This document shows positions 44,361 through 53,404 of a DNA stretch of 64,000 nt, piece by piece. A program made the translations under genes and the position numbers. Source of the DNA: Bacteroidota bacterium (GTDB lineage: Bacteria; Bacteroidota; Bacteroidia; Chitinophagales; Saprospiraceae); contig JAIUPL010000007.1 of NCBI GenBank assembly GCA_020160935.1, positions 62,001 to 126,000 of the forward strand, written 5' to 3'. The notes beneath the pieces were generated by a model. The model searched no databases. It saw only the letters and a program-made list of their open reading frames with translations, and had not been told where the DNA came from. How positions within the stretch are numbered: position 1 is the stretch's first letter; each line of letters starts with the position of its first letter.

Positions 44361-44372
44361 AAGTATAGTACG

Positions 44373-45821
44373 ATGGAACACGATGCCAACCATATTGATC
44401 AATTGCTGCGGCAACGCCTGCACGATGCTTCGGCGCCTCCGCCCGACTTCGTGTGGCCGCGGGTAGAAGCGGCTATTCGCAAGCGCCGCCGCCGCCTGTT
44501 GTTTTTCTGGCTCTGGGGCACAGGGCTGGCTGTAACGGCGTCGCTGGGCTGGTGGGTGCTGGCGAAAAACAAGGCAGGCCATTCTTCCTTGCAGCACCTT
44601 GCTACTGCCGGGCAACCCGCTGATATAAAAGTGGTAGAAAAAGCAGCCAATGTTCCGACTGTTCCAGCAGAAAAAGAGCAGGCACAGATGGCCGCTCCTA
44701 CTGCTTCATCGCACCCCACATCCGTTTTTGCTGCTCCTGACAAGGTAAAATCTGCTTTTGCGGTACACAAAACCCGCAAAACCGGCACGCCTGGCAAAGC
44801 GCCACAACCGACTTCTGATGCACTTGCCGGGACTTCAAATGTACCTGCACCGGCCACATCGCTTATTTCCGACTCTGCGCCTGTTTCTCTTGAATCAAAT
44901 CATTCCGAGGCGCCGCAGTCTTTCGTTTCCACTTCAGACATATCGCTCCTTTCACCCTCCATATATCCCTTACCCCTCCTCTCAACCTCTCAACCTCTCA
45001 ACCTCTCAACCCCTCTCACTACTCACTACTCCCTACTCACCACTCATCACTCACCCAGCATCATTCGCAAAAAAGAAACCCGCAACTGCTACGATTTTTC
45101 CCAGCACCCCAATGTGTTACTGGCGGATGTGTATGCAGGGCCATCGCTGGCACGCAAGGAAATGCTCACCGGCCCCGATAACCAGCCGTACCTGGCGCAG
45201 CGCCGAAATACGGAGCATCGCGACTGGTCGTTCAGCGCAGGGTTGCGGGCATCACTGCTGCTCGACCGGCATTTTCTGGTGCGCACTGGGTTTCATTACG
45301 ACCAGGTGAACGAGGTGTTTGAATACGCAGACCCCGATTTTGTACAAGTTATTATCCGGCAAACAACCCAGATTATCAACGGACAACCGGTTACGGTCAT
45401 TGATACATTGGGGGTGGAATATGGCGAGCATTACCAGAAAACCTACAACCGCTACGGGATGCTCGACATTCCGCTGGAAGTAGGCGTGGAAGTGCGCAAC
45501 GGGCGCTATGGACTGAGCCTGAACAGCGGACTTTCCATCAATATGCTGTTCTGGAAACGTGGCGCTATCCTGTCGCCTATCGACGGCCAACCGGCCTATT
45601 TCACGCCGTCCAGCGGTACGGTCGATGTGTTCCGACGCAATGTAGGGGTAAGTGCGATCGGCAGCGTGCAGTGGTTTTGTCACCTGCGGCCGCGCCTGCG
45701 CGTCTTTGCGGAACCGTATGCGCGCATAGTGCTGAGGCCAGTCAATCTGCCGAACCATCCGGTGCAACAACGATATGCCATGCTGGGGCTGAATTTTGGG
45801 ATAACCCGCATTTTTGATTGA
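44373..45821 (+). CDS. Single-span membrane protein with beta-barrel-like C-terminus (possible anti-sigma)
   Basis: The protein is 482 aa. A basic cytosolic N-terminus (about 1-42) is followed by one transmembrane helix at about 43-63. A long Ala/Pro/Thr-rich periplasmic stretch follows, then a C-terminal part (about 230-482) with alternating aromatic strands like an outer-membrane beta-barrel (YAGPSLARKEML ... LGLNFGITRIFD). Such proteins often follow ECF sigma genes. Residues about 200-228 (LLSTSQPLNLSTPLTTHYSL...) are encoded by CTCAACCT and CTCACTAC repeats of the kind found between genes, kept in frame. The anti-sigma role is a guess from position. Confidence 0.82.
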   Translation: MEHDANHIDQLLRQRLHDASAPPPDFVWPRVEAAIRKRRRRLLFFWLWGTGLAVTASLGWWVLAKNKAGHSSLQHLATAGQPADIKVVEKAANVPTVPAEKEQAQMAAPTASSHPTSVFAAPDKVKSAFAVHKTRKTGTPGKAPQPTSDALAGTSNVPAPATSLISDSAPVSLESNHSEAPQSFVSTSDISLLSPSIYPLPLLSTSQPLNLSTPLTTHYSLLTTHHSPSIIRKKETRNCYDFSQHPNVLLADVYAGPSLARKEMLTGPDNQPYLAQRRNTEHRDWSFSAGLRASLLLDRHFLVRTGFHYDQVNEVFEYADPDFVQVIIRQTTQIINGQPVTVIDTLGVEYGEHYQKTYNRYGMLDIPLEVGVEVRNGRYGLSLNSGLSINMLFWKRGAILSPIDGQPAYFTPSSGTVDVFRRNVGVSAIGSVQWFCHLRPRLRVFAEPYARIVLRPVNLPNHPVQQRYAMLGLNFGITRIFD

Positions 45822-45973
45822 CTGTAATGCCTCCCAATGCTGAATATCCTCCTTTCTATCAAAAACCTTCAATAAAAAATGTTATCGAAGCAGCGTACTG
45901 GTATGCTGTTGCATCTCTTGCATCAACAGGCGCCTAAAGACCCGACCCCAAAAACGCCAAACAATTAAAAACC

Positions 45974-46939
45974 ATGCGAATTTTACAAAACATCGGACTG
46001 GTTCTGCTGCTACTGCTTACGGGCTGGGGCTGTCGGAAAGATGTGGACACCTTTCGTCCATACAGCATTTCCGTTGCCGATATTACGCTGGCCTTGCAGC
46101 AGGTGCCGGAGCCGCAAAGCACCTCGCTGTTGATGCTGCAAAACCGGCAGGGCGACACAGTTTTCACTACACCTGGCGGTGTGCGTATTTTTTTGAGTGA
46201 CCTGGATCATTTGTTCGTCAATGCTTCCGGTGCAGTCGTGCCTTGCAGCACGTGCTCCGATTTCAGGCTGGAAGTAGTGGAGGTGAAAACGAAAGGCGAC
46301 CTGATCGCCCGCAACACCGGCACGGTCACCCCCGGCAACCAGGTGCTCGAAAGCGGCCGGGTGTTGCACTTGAAAGCCACTTGTGGTGGGGAGGAACTGG
46401 CGCTGGCACAGGATAAACTCCTGAAAATCCAGATTCCGGCAGAGCAACCGCTCATCGCCAATCAGGTGTTCAGCAATCTTGCCGGTACGACAAATGATAA
46501 TTTTACAGGCTGGTCGGGCACTAGCGAACCGGTCGTTAATGCAGAATGGTCGATTTCCAATGGCAGTGCTTTTCAGTTGGGTTATCAGTTGTTTTCCGCC
46601 GAATTGCAATGGATTTGCGCCGGCCGACTGCTTGAAGAAGCCAACAGCAGTTTTTGCCTGGAATTGCCGCTTGGCTTTACCAACAAGAACACAAAGACGT
46701 TTATGGTGTTTAAAAACATAAGTACGGTGTTGCCGCTGACTTATGATGCCGCCGATTTCAGGTTTTGTGCCTCGATTGTGCCACAGGGATTCCCGGTTCA
46801 ATTGCTTACCATCAGCAAACTTGGCAATCAGTACTGGATGGGCTACAAGGATGTGGAAACGGGAGCGAGCAACTCAGCAACCATTGAACCTCAAAAAGTG
46901 ACAGAACAACAAGTCATCGATTTCGTCAAAAATCTTTGA
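45974..46939 (+). CDS. Lipoprotein of unknown function, 321 aa
   Basis: A lipoprotein signal peptide ends in LTGWGC (lipidated Cys at about residue 20), which places it in the envelope. The rest is beta-rich. A pair of close cysteines (PCSTCSDF) lies near residue 92 and three further Cys in the second half, so disulphides are possible. No family is recognised. It is third in the run after the sigma factor, 152 bp downstream of the barrel-like gene. A strong terminator follows at 46977. Confidence 0.82.
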   Translation: MRILQNIGLVLLLLLTGWGCRKDVDTFRPYSISVADITLALQQVPEPQSTSLLMLQNRQGDTVFTTPGGVRIFLSDLDHLFVNASGAVVPCSTCSDFRLEVVEVKTKGDLIARNTGTVTPGNQVLESGRVLHLKATCGGEELALAQDKLLKIQIPAEQPLIANQVFSNLAGTTNDNFTGWSGTSEPVVNAEWSISNGSAFQLGYQLFSAELQWICAGRLLEEANSSFCLELPLGFTNKNTKTFMVFKNISTVLPLTYDAADFRFCASIVPQGFPVQLLTISKLGNQYWMGYKDVETGASNSATIEPQKVTEQQVIDFVKNL

Positions 46940-46975
46940 CCTCAAAATATTACCCGTGTTTAGTAACGTTACCTG

Positions 46976-47014
46976 ATGCCGGGCCGGAGCAATCTGGACC
47001 CGGCGCTTTTTTTT
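46976..47014 (+). terminator. Rho-independent terminator after the lipoprotein gene
   Basis: GCCGGG-C-C pairs with G-A-CCCGGC around about ten bases, and eight T follow. It closes the sigma-factor run. Confidence 0.85.
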
Positions 47015-47015
47015 A

Positions 47016-47180
47016 GAGGTGAGAGAATGAGAGAGTGAGAGGTGAGAGAGTGAGAGAGTGAGAGAGTGAGAATGGCCACTCATTGCCACCACGAATAAGC
47101 CCTGAAAGGGCGTACTCAATAGCCCAGGGCAACGCCCTGGGAAAACAACACACGGCAACGCCCTGGGAAAACAACACAAA
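47016..47180. repeat. GAGAG direct repeats plus REP-like element, second copy
   Basis: GAGAGTGAGAG units (47016-47071) are followed by 47074-47140, which matches 11959-12024 in order (GCCACTCATTGCCACC, GCCCTGAAAGGGCGTA, CAGGGCAACGCCCTGG). A further half copy lies at 47151-47177. The remaining gap to apaG (47181-47318) holds the promoter. Confidence 0.88.
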
Positions 47181-47291
47181 TCCACAAAAAACACAACACC
47201 TCCCACCATCACTTCATTTGCATCCACTCCGGAATATTTCTTTTGAGTAATTTGAACAAATTTTCCTGAAAAGGATTTCTGCTCTATACTA

Positions 47292-47299
47292 TATGTTTG
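47292..47299 (+). promoter_or_regulatory. Candidate -7 box TATGTTTG for apaG
   Basis: TATGTTTG (TAnnTTTG) lies 19 bp before ATG 47319. Confidence 0.6.
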
Positions 47300-47318
47300 C
47301 GCACACAATCTTCGCGCC

Positions 47319-47705
47319 ATGGAAATTTTTACGACGAACGGGATAACGGTGCGTGTCGAAACGCAATACATGCCTTTTCACTCCAACCCACGACAGTCCA
47401 AGTTTATCTTCGGCTATCACATCACGATTGAAAACGGCAGTACCCATACGGTGCAGTTGCTGCGCCGGCATTGGGTCATCAATGACTCCGACGGGCAGGT
47501 GCGCGAGGTAGAAGGAGAAGGTGTGATCGGATTACAGCCTGTGTTGTCGCCGGGCGAATCACACGCTTACGACTCCTATTGCGACCTGAGTACGGAATTC
47601 GGAAAAATGTCGGGCACCTACCTGATGATGCGCCTCGACAACGAAACCCTTTTTGAGGTAACCATTCCCGAATTCAGGATGGCCGCCCCTTTTAAATTGA
47701 ACTGA
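47319..47705 (+). CDS. apaG: ApaG family protein (Co2+/Mg2+ efflux-associated)
   Basis: The protein is 128 aa, the usual length. One fibronectin-III-like beta sandwich covers the whole chain: GITVRVETQYMPFHSNPRQS, then YHITIENGSTHTVQLLRRHW, GEGVIGLQPVLSPGESHAY and the closing FEVTIPEFRMAAP are diagnostic. ApaG was linked to cobalt/magnesium phenotypes in enterobacteria; its biochemical role remains uncertain. The gene is on its own, with its own promoter box and 61 bp before the RND pump gene. Confidence 0.95.
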   Translation: MEIFTTNGITVRVETQYMPFHSNPRQSKFIFGYHITIENGSTHTVQLLRRHWVINDSDGQVREVEGEGVIGLQPVLSPGESHAYDSYCDLSTEFGKMSGTYLMMRLDNETLFEVTIPEFRMAAPFKLN

Positions 47706-47766
47706 TTGTGCAGCAACCTATTCATGGCGCCGCAGGACATTAGCACATATTTTTACCCTCCACTGT

Positions 47767-50700
47767 ATGAATTTATCTGATCTTTCCCTGAGACGCCCTG
47801 TCATGGCTACGGTCATGAGCATCCTGATTGTACTGTTCGGTGTAATCGGATACAATTTTCTTGGCGTTCGTGAATACCCGGCGATCGACCCGCCGAATAT
47901 CACGGTGCGAACCAGTTACACCGGCGCCAGTGCCGACGTCGTGGAAAGCCAGATCACCGAACCGCTCGAAAAAGCCATCAACGGTATTGCAGGCATTCGA
48001 ACAGTGTCCAGTTCTTCGGCGCTGGGGGTAAGCAACATCACTGTCGAGTTCGACCTGGGCGTAGAACTGGAACAGGCTGCCAATGACGTACGCGACAAAG
48101 TGAGCCAGGCGCAACGCAACCTGCCGCAAGACATCGACGCGCCACCCGTGGTGACCAAAGCCGACGCCAGTGGCGATCCGATCCTCTTCGTGCCTATTCA
48201 GAGCAGCACCCGGAATATCATGGAACTGTCGGACTACGCCGAAAACGTCATCATGGAAAAAATCCAGACGATCCCGGGCGTTTCTGCGGTGAATATTTTC
48301 GGTTCCAAACGCCCTTCCATGCGCCTCTGGATGAATCCTACGCGCATGAATGCTTATGGCCTCACGGCGCAGGACGTATTGGCCGCACTCGAACGCGAAA
48401 ATGTGGAATTGCCGGGCGGCAAGGTGCGCGGCGACGCTACCGAACTGACCGTCAAAACGTTTGGCCGCCTGCAAACGGAAACAGATTTCAACGACATGAT
48501 TATCCGGGAAATACCTGGCCAGGGCGTTATCCGTTTTCGCGACCTCGGAGAGGCCGTGCTCGGACCTGAAAACGAGGAAACCGGCGCCCGCAGAAACCTG
48601 GTGCAAGGTGTTTCTCTGGCCGTCATTCCGCAACCCGGCTCCAACTGGGTGGAAATTACCGACGAGTTCTATCGCCGTTTTGATCAGATACAGAAAGAAC
48701 TGCCACCGGATATCGTGATGAGTATCGGTATCGATAAAACACGCTTTGTGCGCCGCGCCATCAGCGAGGTGACCGAAACGCTTTTTATCGCCATTGGCTT
48801 GGTGGTACTGATTATTTACCTGTTTTTCCGCAACTGGATTATTGCCCTGCGCCCGCTGATCGACATCCCGGTATCGCTGATCGGCGCATTTTTCATCATG
48901 TACATTTTCGGGTTCAGTATCAATGTATTGACGCTGCTCGGTATCGTACTGGCAACCGGTCTGGTGGTCGACGACGGGATTGTGGTGACGGAAAATATTT
49001 TCAAAAAAATAGAAGCCGGCATGGACAAGTGGACGGCAGCCCGAGAAGGGACGCGCGAAATCTTCTTTGCCGTTATCAGTACCTCTATTACGCTGGCAGT
49101 GGTGTTCATTCCGGTTGTATTCCTGCAAGGATTTACGGGCCGACTTTTCCGCGAATTTGGTATCGTGGTAGCCGGCGCGGTGCTGATTTCTGCTTTTGTA
49201 TCGCTTACCCTCACACCCGTTCTGAACGTCAAACTGGGCGGCAACACCAAAGAGCACGGCCGGTTTTACAACATGACCGAACCGTTTTTCAGGGGTATGG
49301 ACCGCGTGTACGGCAATGCACTGCGCAGTTTCATGCGCTTCCGCTGGCTGAGCCTGGTCATGCTGATAGCCTGTTTTGGCATGATCTGGTTCTTCCAGGG
49401 CCAACTGAAATCCGAACTGGCGCCGCTGGAAGACCGCAGTATTATCCGCACCAACCTGACAGCGCCGGAAGGCACCGACTACGACAAAATGGAACAGATC
49501 ATTTACGATCTGTCGCAGCGACTCATGGACTCTATTCCGGAAAAACAGATGGTATTCGGTATTACGGCGCCGGGTTTTGGCGTGTCCAGTACCAACTCGG
49601 GCTTTGTGAGCCTGCTGCTTACCGACCCGGAACAACGGCAAAGAACCCAGGCACAGATTTATGCCAAACTGCTGGCGATGACCAAAAAAATGCCGGAAGC
49701 GCGGATGTTTCCCGATCAGGAACAAACCATTCAGGTGGGGTTTGGACGCGGTTTGCCGGTACAATACGTGCTGCAAAATTTGAACTTCGAAAAACTCAAG
49801 GAAGTAGTACCCAAATTCCTGGAAGAAGCCCGTAAAGACCCCACGTTTGCCAATGTAGATGTCAACCTGAAATTTAACAAACCGGAACTGCAGGTCACCA
49901 TCGACCGCCTGAAAGCCGCCGAACTCGGCGTCAATGTGCTGGATGTCAGCCAAACCCTGCAACTGGCCCTCTCGGGCCGCCGTTTCGGCTATTTCCTGCA
50001 AAACGGTAAACAATACCAGGTGATCGGGCAGGTAGACCGCGAAAACCGCGACGAACCGATCGACCTTACCGTACTTTTTGTGCGCAATAACCGGGGTGAA
50101 ATGGTGCAACTCGACAACATTGTACACCTCGCCGAAACCAGCAGCCCGCCGCAACTGTACCACTACAACCGCTACAAATCGGCCACTATCAGCGCTTCGC
50201 TGGCGCCCGGCAAAACCCTCGGCGAGGGTATCGACGCCATGCAGGCCATTGCAGACCGACTGCTCGACGATACGTTTGATACCGACCTGAGCGGACCTTC
50301 CCGTGACTTTCAGGAGAGCAGTGGCAACACATCTTTCGCGTTTTTGCTGGCATTGGTGCTCATCTACCTGATTCTCGCGGCACAATTTGAAAGTTTCCGC
50401 GACCCCTTTATCATCATGCTTACGGTTCCACTGGCCCTGGCCGGCGCCTTCCTGAGCCTGTATGTGACGGGCAACACCCTGAATATTTTCTCCCAGATCG
50501 GTATGATCATGCTGATCGGTCTGGTGACCAAAAACGGTATCCTGATCGTTGAATTTGCCAACCAGAAACGAGATGCCGGTATGGATAAACGGCAGGCCGT
50601 TCAGGAGGCATCGCAGGCGCGCCTGCGCCCGATCCTGATGACCACGCTGGCTACGGCGCTCGGTGCATTGCCGATTGCCCTCTCGCTGGGCGCGGCAGCC

Positions 50701-50838
50701 ACCAGCCGTATCGGACTAGGGGTAGTAGTGGTAGGTGGACTGCTGTTCTCCTTGCTGCTCACGCTCTTTGTTATTCCAGCCATGTACACCTTCCTGAGCG
50801 GAAAAAAACGGAACAATAGCCCGTGGAGTAAGGGATGA
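47767..50838 (+). CDS. RND-family efflux pump, inner-membrane transporter (HAE1/AcrB-like)
   Basis: The protein is 1023 aa, close to the family norm. The opening NLSDLSLRRPVMATVMSILI and the first helix are typical. Two large periplasmic loops and 12 transmembrane helices follow the standard order. The central helix group carries LGIVLATGLVVDDGIVVTEN, with the paired Asp of the proton relay. The pump would export drugs, dyes or lipids with a periplasmic adaptor and an outer-membrane channel. Neither lies next to it; the only adaptor in view is at 61314, 10.5 kb away. The stop is followed directly by an inverted repeat. Confidence 0.95.
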   Translation: MNLSDLSLRRPVMATVMSILIVLFGVIGYNFLGVREYPAIDPPNITVRTSYTGASADVVESQITEPLEKAINGIAGIRTVSSSSALGVSNITVEFDLGVELEQAANDVRDKVSQAQRNLPQDIDAPPVVTKADASGDPILFVPIQSSTRNIMELSDYAENVIMEKIQTIPGVSAVNIFGSKRPSMRLWMNPTRMNAYGLTAQDVLAALERENVELPGGKVRGDATELTVKTFGRLQTETDFNDMIIREIPGQGVIRFRDLGEAVLGPENEETGARRNLVQGVSLAVIPQPGSNWVEITDEFYRRFDQIQKELPPDIVMSIGIDKTRFVRRAISEVTETLFIAIGLVVLIIYLFFRNWIIALRPLIDIPVSLIGAFFIMYIFGFSINVLTLLGIVLATGLVVDDGIVVTENIFKKIEAGMDKWTAAREGTREIFFAVISTSITLAVVFIPVVFLQGFTGRLFREFGIVVAGAVLISAFVSLTLTPVLNVKLGGNTKEHGRFYNMTEPFFRGMDRVYGNALRSFMRFRWLSLVMLIACFGMIWFFQGQLKSELAPLEDRSIIRTNLTAPEGTDYDKMEQIIYDLSQRLMDSIPEKQMVFGITAPGFGVSSTNSGFVSLLLTDPEQRQRTQAQIYAKLLAMTKKMPEARMFPDQEQTIQVGFGRGLPVQYVLQNLNFEKLKEVVPKFLEEARKDPTFANVDVNLKFNKPELQVTIDRLKAAELGVNVLDVSQTLQLALSGRRFGYFLQNGKQYQVIGQVDRENRDEPIDLTVLFVRNNRGEMVQLDNIVHLAETSSPPQLYHYNRYKSATISASLAPGKTLGEGIDAMQAIADRLLDDTFDTDLSGPSRDFQESSGNTSFAFLLALVLIYLILAAQFESFRDPFIIMLTVPLALAGAFLSLYVTGNTLNIFSQIGMIMLIGLVTKNGILIVEFANQKRDAGMDKRQAVQEASQARLRPILMTTLATALGALPIALSLGAAATSRIGLGVVVVGGLLFSLLLTLFVIPAMYTFLSGKKRNNSPWSKG

Positions 50839-50844
50839 GTTGTG

Positions 50845-50972
50845 GAGTTATGAGTTATAAAGTTATGAGTTATGAGTTATACCCACATTGCTTTCGGCTA
50901 ATCTAGTAAAGATGCCGAAAGCAATGTGAGTATAACTCATAACTCATAACTCATAACTTTATAACTCATAAC
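50845..50972. repeat. GAGTTAT inverted repeat between convergent genes
   Basis: Arms of about 55 bp (50845-50899 and 50914-50972) contain GAGTTATGAGTTAT direct repeats and an inner exact stem (CACATTGCTTTCGGC). The right arm supplies the last codon and TGA stop of the ABC permease. 50919-50940 is identical to 30941-30962. Confidence 0.9.
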
Positions 50973-52042
50973 TTTCCTTTCACGTCCATCGCATCCCTCA
51001 GGCCGTTTCCAACCAGATTAAATGCCAACACAGTAAGTGCAATGGCCAGTGCAGGAGCCAACGCCATGAGGGGTTTACCACCCAGCGCATACCCATAATT
51101 TTCATTGAGCATGGTACCCCAGGACGGGGTCGGGGGCTGGACGCCGAAGCCGAGGTAACTCAGTCCGGATTCGACAAGCACGGCCGTGGCAAAATTGCCG
51201 GCCACCACGACCAGCACAGGGCCCATGAGATTCGGCAAAATATGTCGCAAAATAATCCGCGTGGAGCGGAAACCCATACTTTGCGCAGCTTCAACAAAGG
51301 GCAAATCGCGCAGCGACAGCACCTGCCCGCGCACCACCCGTGCTACGTCTACCCACATCGTAAGTCCGACTGCGACGAAGATAATCCCGATCCCGCGCCC
51401 GAGCGCCAGCACGATGGCAAACACCAGGAGCAAGGTTGGAATCGACCAGATGGTATTGACCAGCAACATGACCACATCGTCCGTCCGGCCCCTGAAATAC
51501 CCTCCCAGCGCGCCGATAAACAACCCGATGGTAAGTGAAATGAAAACAGCGATGCCGCCTACCAGCAGCGATATGCGAAACCCCAACAGCAGGCGACTGA
51601 AAATACAACGCCCGAATTTGTCGGTGCCCAGCGGGAAATGCCGGTGTTCCAGTACCTTATCCGTGGGTGCGGGGATTGTTTCTATGGCGCCCTGCGCTCC
51701 AAAACGCTGGAAGGAAACACTATCCGCCTGCCACTTCAGGCTGCCGGGCGCCACAGGAATCAGTCGAGCGCCCGGAGGCGTGCCATGCAATATTCGTTGC
51801 CACCATCCGGTGCTTTCGGTATTGCGCGTCAGCGGGATATGGAGTAAATCGGCTTCAAAACCGGGTTCCTGAAGCGCAATTTCAGGTATTTGCATATTGG
51901 CATCCGGCGAATTGTCCGGCGCCAGCACGTATCCGAATATTGCAATCAGCACAGCCAGTACAATAAAAAACAGGCCTGCCAAGGCAGGTGTATTGCGCCG
52001 GAAACGCTTCCAGGCCAAAGCATATGTAGAACCTTGCTGCAA
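50966..52042 (-). CDS. Oligopeptide/dipeptide-type ABC transporter permease (OppC/DppC-like)
   Basis: The protein is 358 aa. The first helix (about 18-38) is followed by an unusually long periplasmic segment of about 90 residues. The BPD permease core then begins at LGTDKFGRCIFSRLLLGFRI. The EAA-type contact loop is VEAAQSMGFRSTRIILRHILPN. The closing segment (YLGFGVQPPTPSWGTMLNE) is typical of the C subunit. No partner permease, ATPase or binding protein lies nearby. The gene is 25 bp downstream of the WecA/TagO-like gene on the same strand. The last Leu codon and stop fall in repeat DNA. Confidence 0.9.
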   Translation of the reverse strand: MQQGSTYALAWKRFRRNTPALAGLFFIVLAVLIAIFGYVLAPDNSPDANMQIPEIALQEPGFEADLLHIPLTRNTESTGWWQRILHGTPPGARLIPVAPGSLKWQADSVSFQRFGAQGAIETIPAPTDKVLEHRHFPLGTDKFGRCIFSRLLLGFRISLLVGGIAVFISLTIGLFIGALGGYFRGRTDDVVMLLVNTIWSIPTLLLVFAIVLALGRGIGIIFVAVGLTMWVDVARVVRGQVLSLRDLPFVEAAQSMGFRSTRIILRHILPNLMGPVLVVVAGNFATAVLVESGLSYLGFGVQPPTPSWGTMLNENYGYALGGKPLMALAPALAIALTVLAFNLVGNGLRDAMDVKGKL

Positions 52043-52067
52043 ATAGAACGAATTGGAAACGGCGAAT

Positions 52068-53132
52068 TTACCCGTTTTTATCAGTTGCCGGCCTTTTCTT
52101 CCGTTCCCAGTAACTCAGGGCTTCAGAAAGCAGCCAGGCCAGCCCGATCAGGAGGAGCAACAACTGAATGGTGCCGAGGCTGCGCAACAACAATGCCAGC
52201 AAGGTAAAAGCAATGCTGATACCTACCAGCAACACAGTTGCCTGAGAGTGCGACCAACCAATGTTCAGCAAAAGATGGTGGATATGGTTGCGGTCGGGAG
52301 AAAACGGCGATTTCCCGTTCAAAATCCTTCTGGCAAATACCCGAACCGTGTCGAACAGCGGGAAAATCAGCACACCCACCGCAATCACCGGCGCCGTATC
52401 GAAATGCAGTGGCGCGGCTGCATCCGGCCTGGAATTGATTTCAATAAAATTAATAGCCAGTACGGCACAAACCATTCCGATAAAAAGAGACCCGGTGTCG
52501 CCCATGAAGATTTTGGCAGGCGTCAGGTTGTATTTCAAAAATGCTACAATAGCGCCAGCAAGCGAAAACGCGAGTACCGACATGGCCGGCACATCGATAA
52601 TTGCAAACCAGGAACCCCACAACAAACAAGCCCACAACCCGATGCTGCCGGCGAGCCCGTTGATGCCGTCGATGAGGTTGAAGGCGTTGATAATACCGAT
52701 GATTGCAACGATGGACAAAGAAAAACTCGTAATTTCTGGCAGTTCGTAAATGCCGAACAGGCCGAACAAACTGGTGATGCGCACATTGGCCTTGTAAGCC
52801 AGAATAATGGAAACCAGCATTTGGCCGCTGAGTTTCTTGGTGGGCGACATTGGTACCAGGTCGTCCAGAATACCCGTCAGAAATATCAGGATAAAAGCAG
52901 CGAGGATGTATTGCAGTACCCCGAACGCTTGCATGGGCGTCCACAATACAATGGCACAAACCGTGCCTGCGAAAATGGCAATACCGCCCAGTGACGGTGT
53001 CGGCTCAACGTGTGCGCTGCGTTCGTTGGGGGCGTCATACAGGCGCCGTTCTTTCGCTACCCTGATAATGATCGGAATGATCATATAAGTCAGGGTGAAG
53101 GAAGTAATGAAGCCAAGTATAATTGTGTACAT
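52068..53132 (-). CDS. Undecaprenyl-phosphate sugar-1-phosphate transferase (WecA/TagO/MraY family)
   Basis: The protein is 354 aa with about 10-11 transmembrane helices. Diagnostic loops are DAPNERSAHVEPTPSLGG, the Mg-binding DDLVPMSPTKKLSGQ, NAFNLIDGINGLAG, FMGDTGSLFIG and the His loop NHIHHLLL. It would attach GlcNAc-1-phosphate (or a related sugar) to the lipid carrier at the inner membrane, starting O-antigen or another surface polysaccharide. The His loop and N-terminal signature fit WecA/TagO better than MraY. Other glycan genes are not adjacent. A 272-bp gap with divergent transcription follows upstream. Confidence 0.93.
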   Translation of the reverse strand: MYTIILGFITSFTLTYMIIPIIIRVAKERRLYDAPNERSAHVEPTPSLGGIAIFAGTVCAIVLWTPMQAFGVLQYILAAFILIFLTGILDDLVPMSPTKKLSGQMLVSIILAYKANVRITSLFGLFGIYELPEITSFSLSIVAIIGIINAFNLIDGINGLAGSIGLWACLLWGSWFAIIDVPAMSVLAFSLAGAIVAFLKYNLTPAKIFMGDTGSLFIGMVCAVLAINFIEINSRPDAAAPLHFDTAPVIAVGVLIFPLFDTVRVFARRILNGKSPFSPDRNHIHHLLLNIGWSHSQATVLLVGISIAFTLLALLLRSLGTIQLLLLLIGLAWLLSEALSYWERKKRPATDKNG

Positions 53133-53323
53133 GAATGATCCTCAATGTTTTGGAAGGAGTGCTGCATATGTCATGACATGGCAGGTTGAACAAGAGGGAG
53201 GCTTCACCAAACTTTTTATCAATGGGATTCCCGGCACAAAGTAAAGGCAAAAACCAATTGTTGGTATATTTTTAGCGAATGCTCTTGCAGCATGGTTACG
53301 GTATTTGTTAGACTTCAGTACCG

Positions 53324-53331
53324 TATCTTTG
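53324..53331 (+). promoter_or_regulatory. Candidate promoter: TTTG and TATCTTTG
   Basis: TATCTTTG (TAnnTTTG) is preceded by TTTG at 53304-53307, 16 bp upstream. It lies 73 bp before ATG 53405. This is one of the better two-box matches in the window. Confidence 0.55.
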
Positions 53332-53404
53332 CCCACCTTTTCCATATAAACACCACGTTCCTGTTCAGCCTTACGACGGGAATTGGTAAAAAAGTTTTAT
53401 TCTG

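Noticed and set aside
47773-50385. 870-codon open frame on the minus strand
   Set aside because: It is antisense to the RND pump gene, with His/Phe/Arg-rich shadow composition and no family resemblance.
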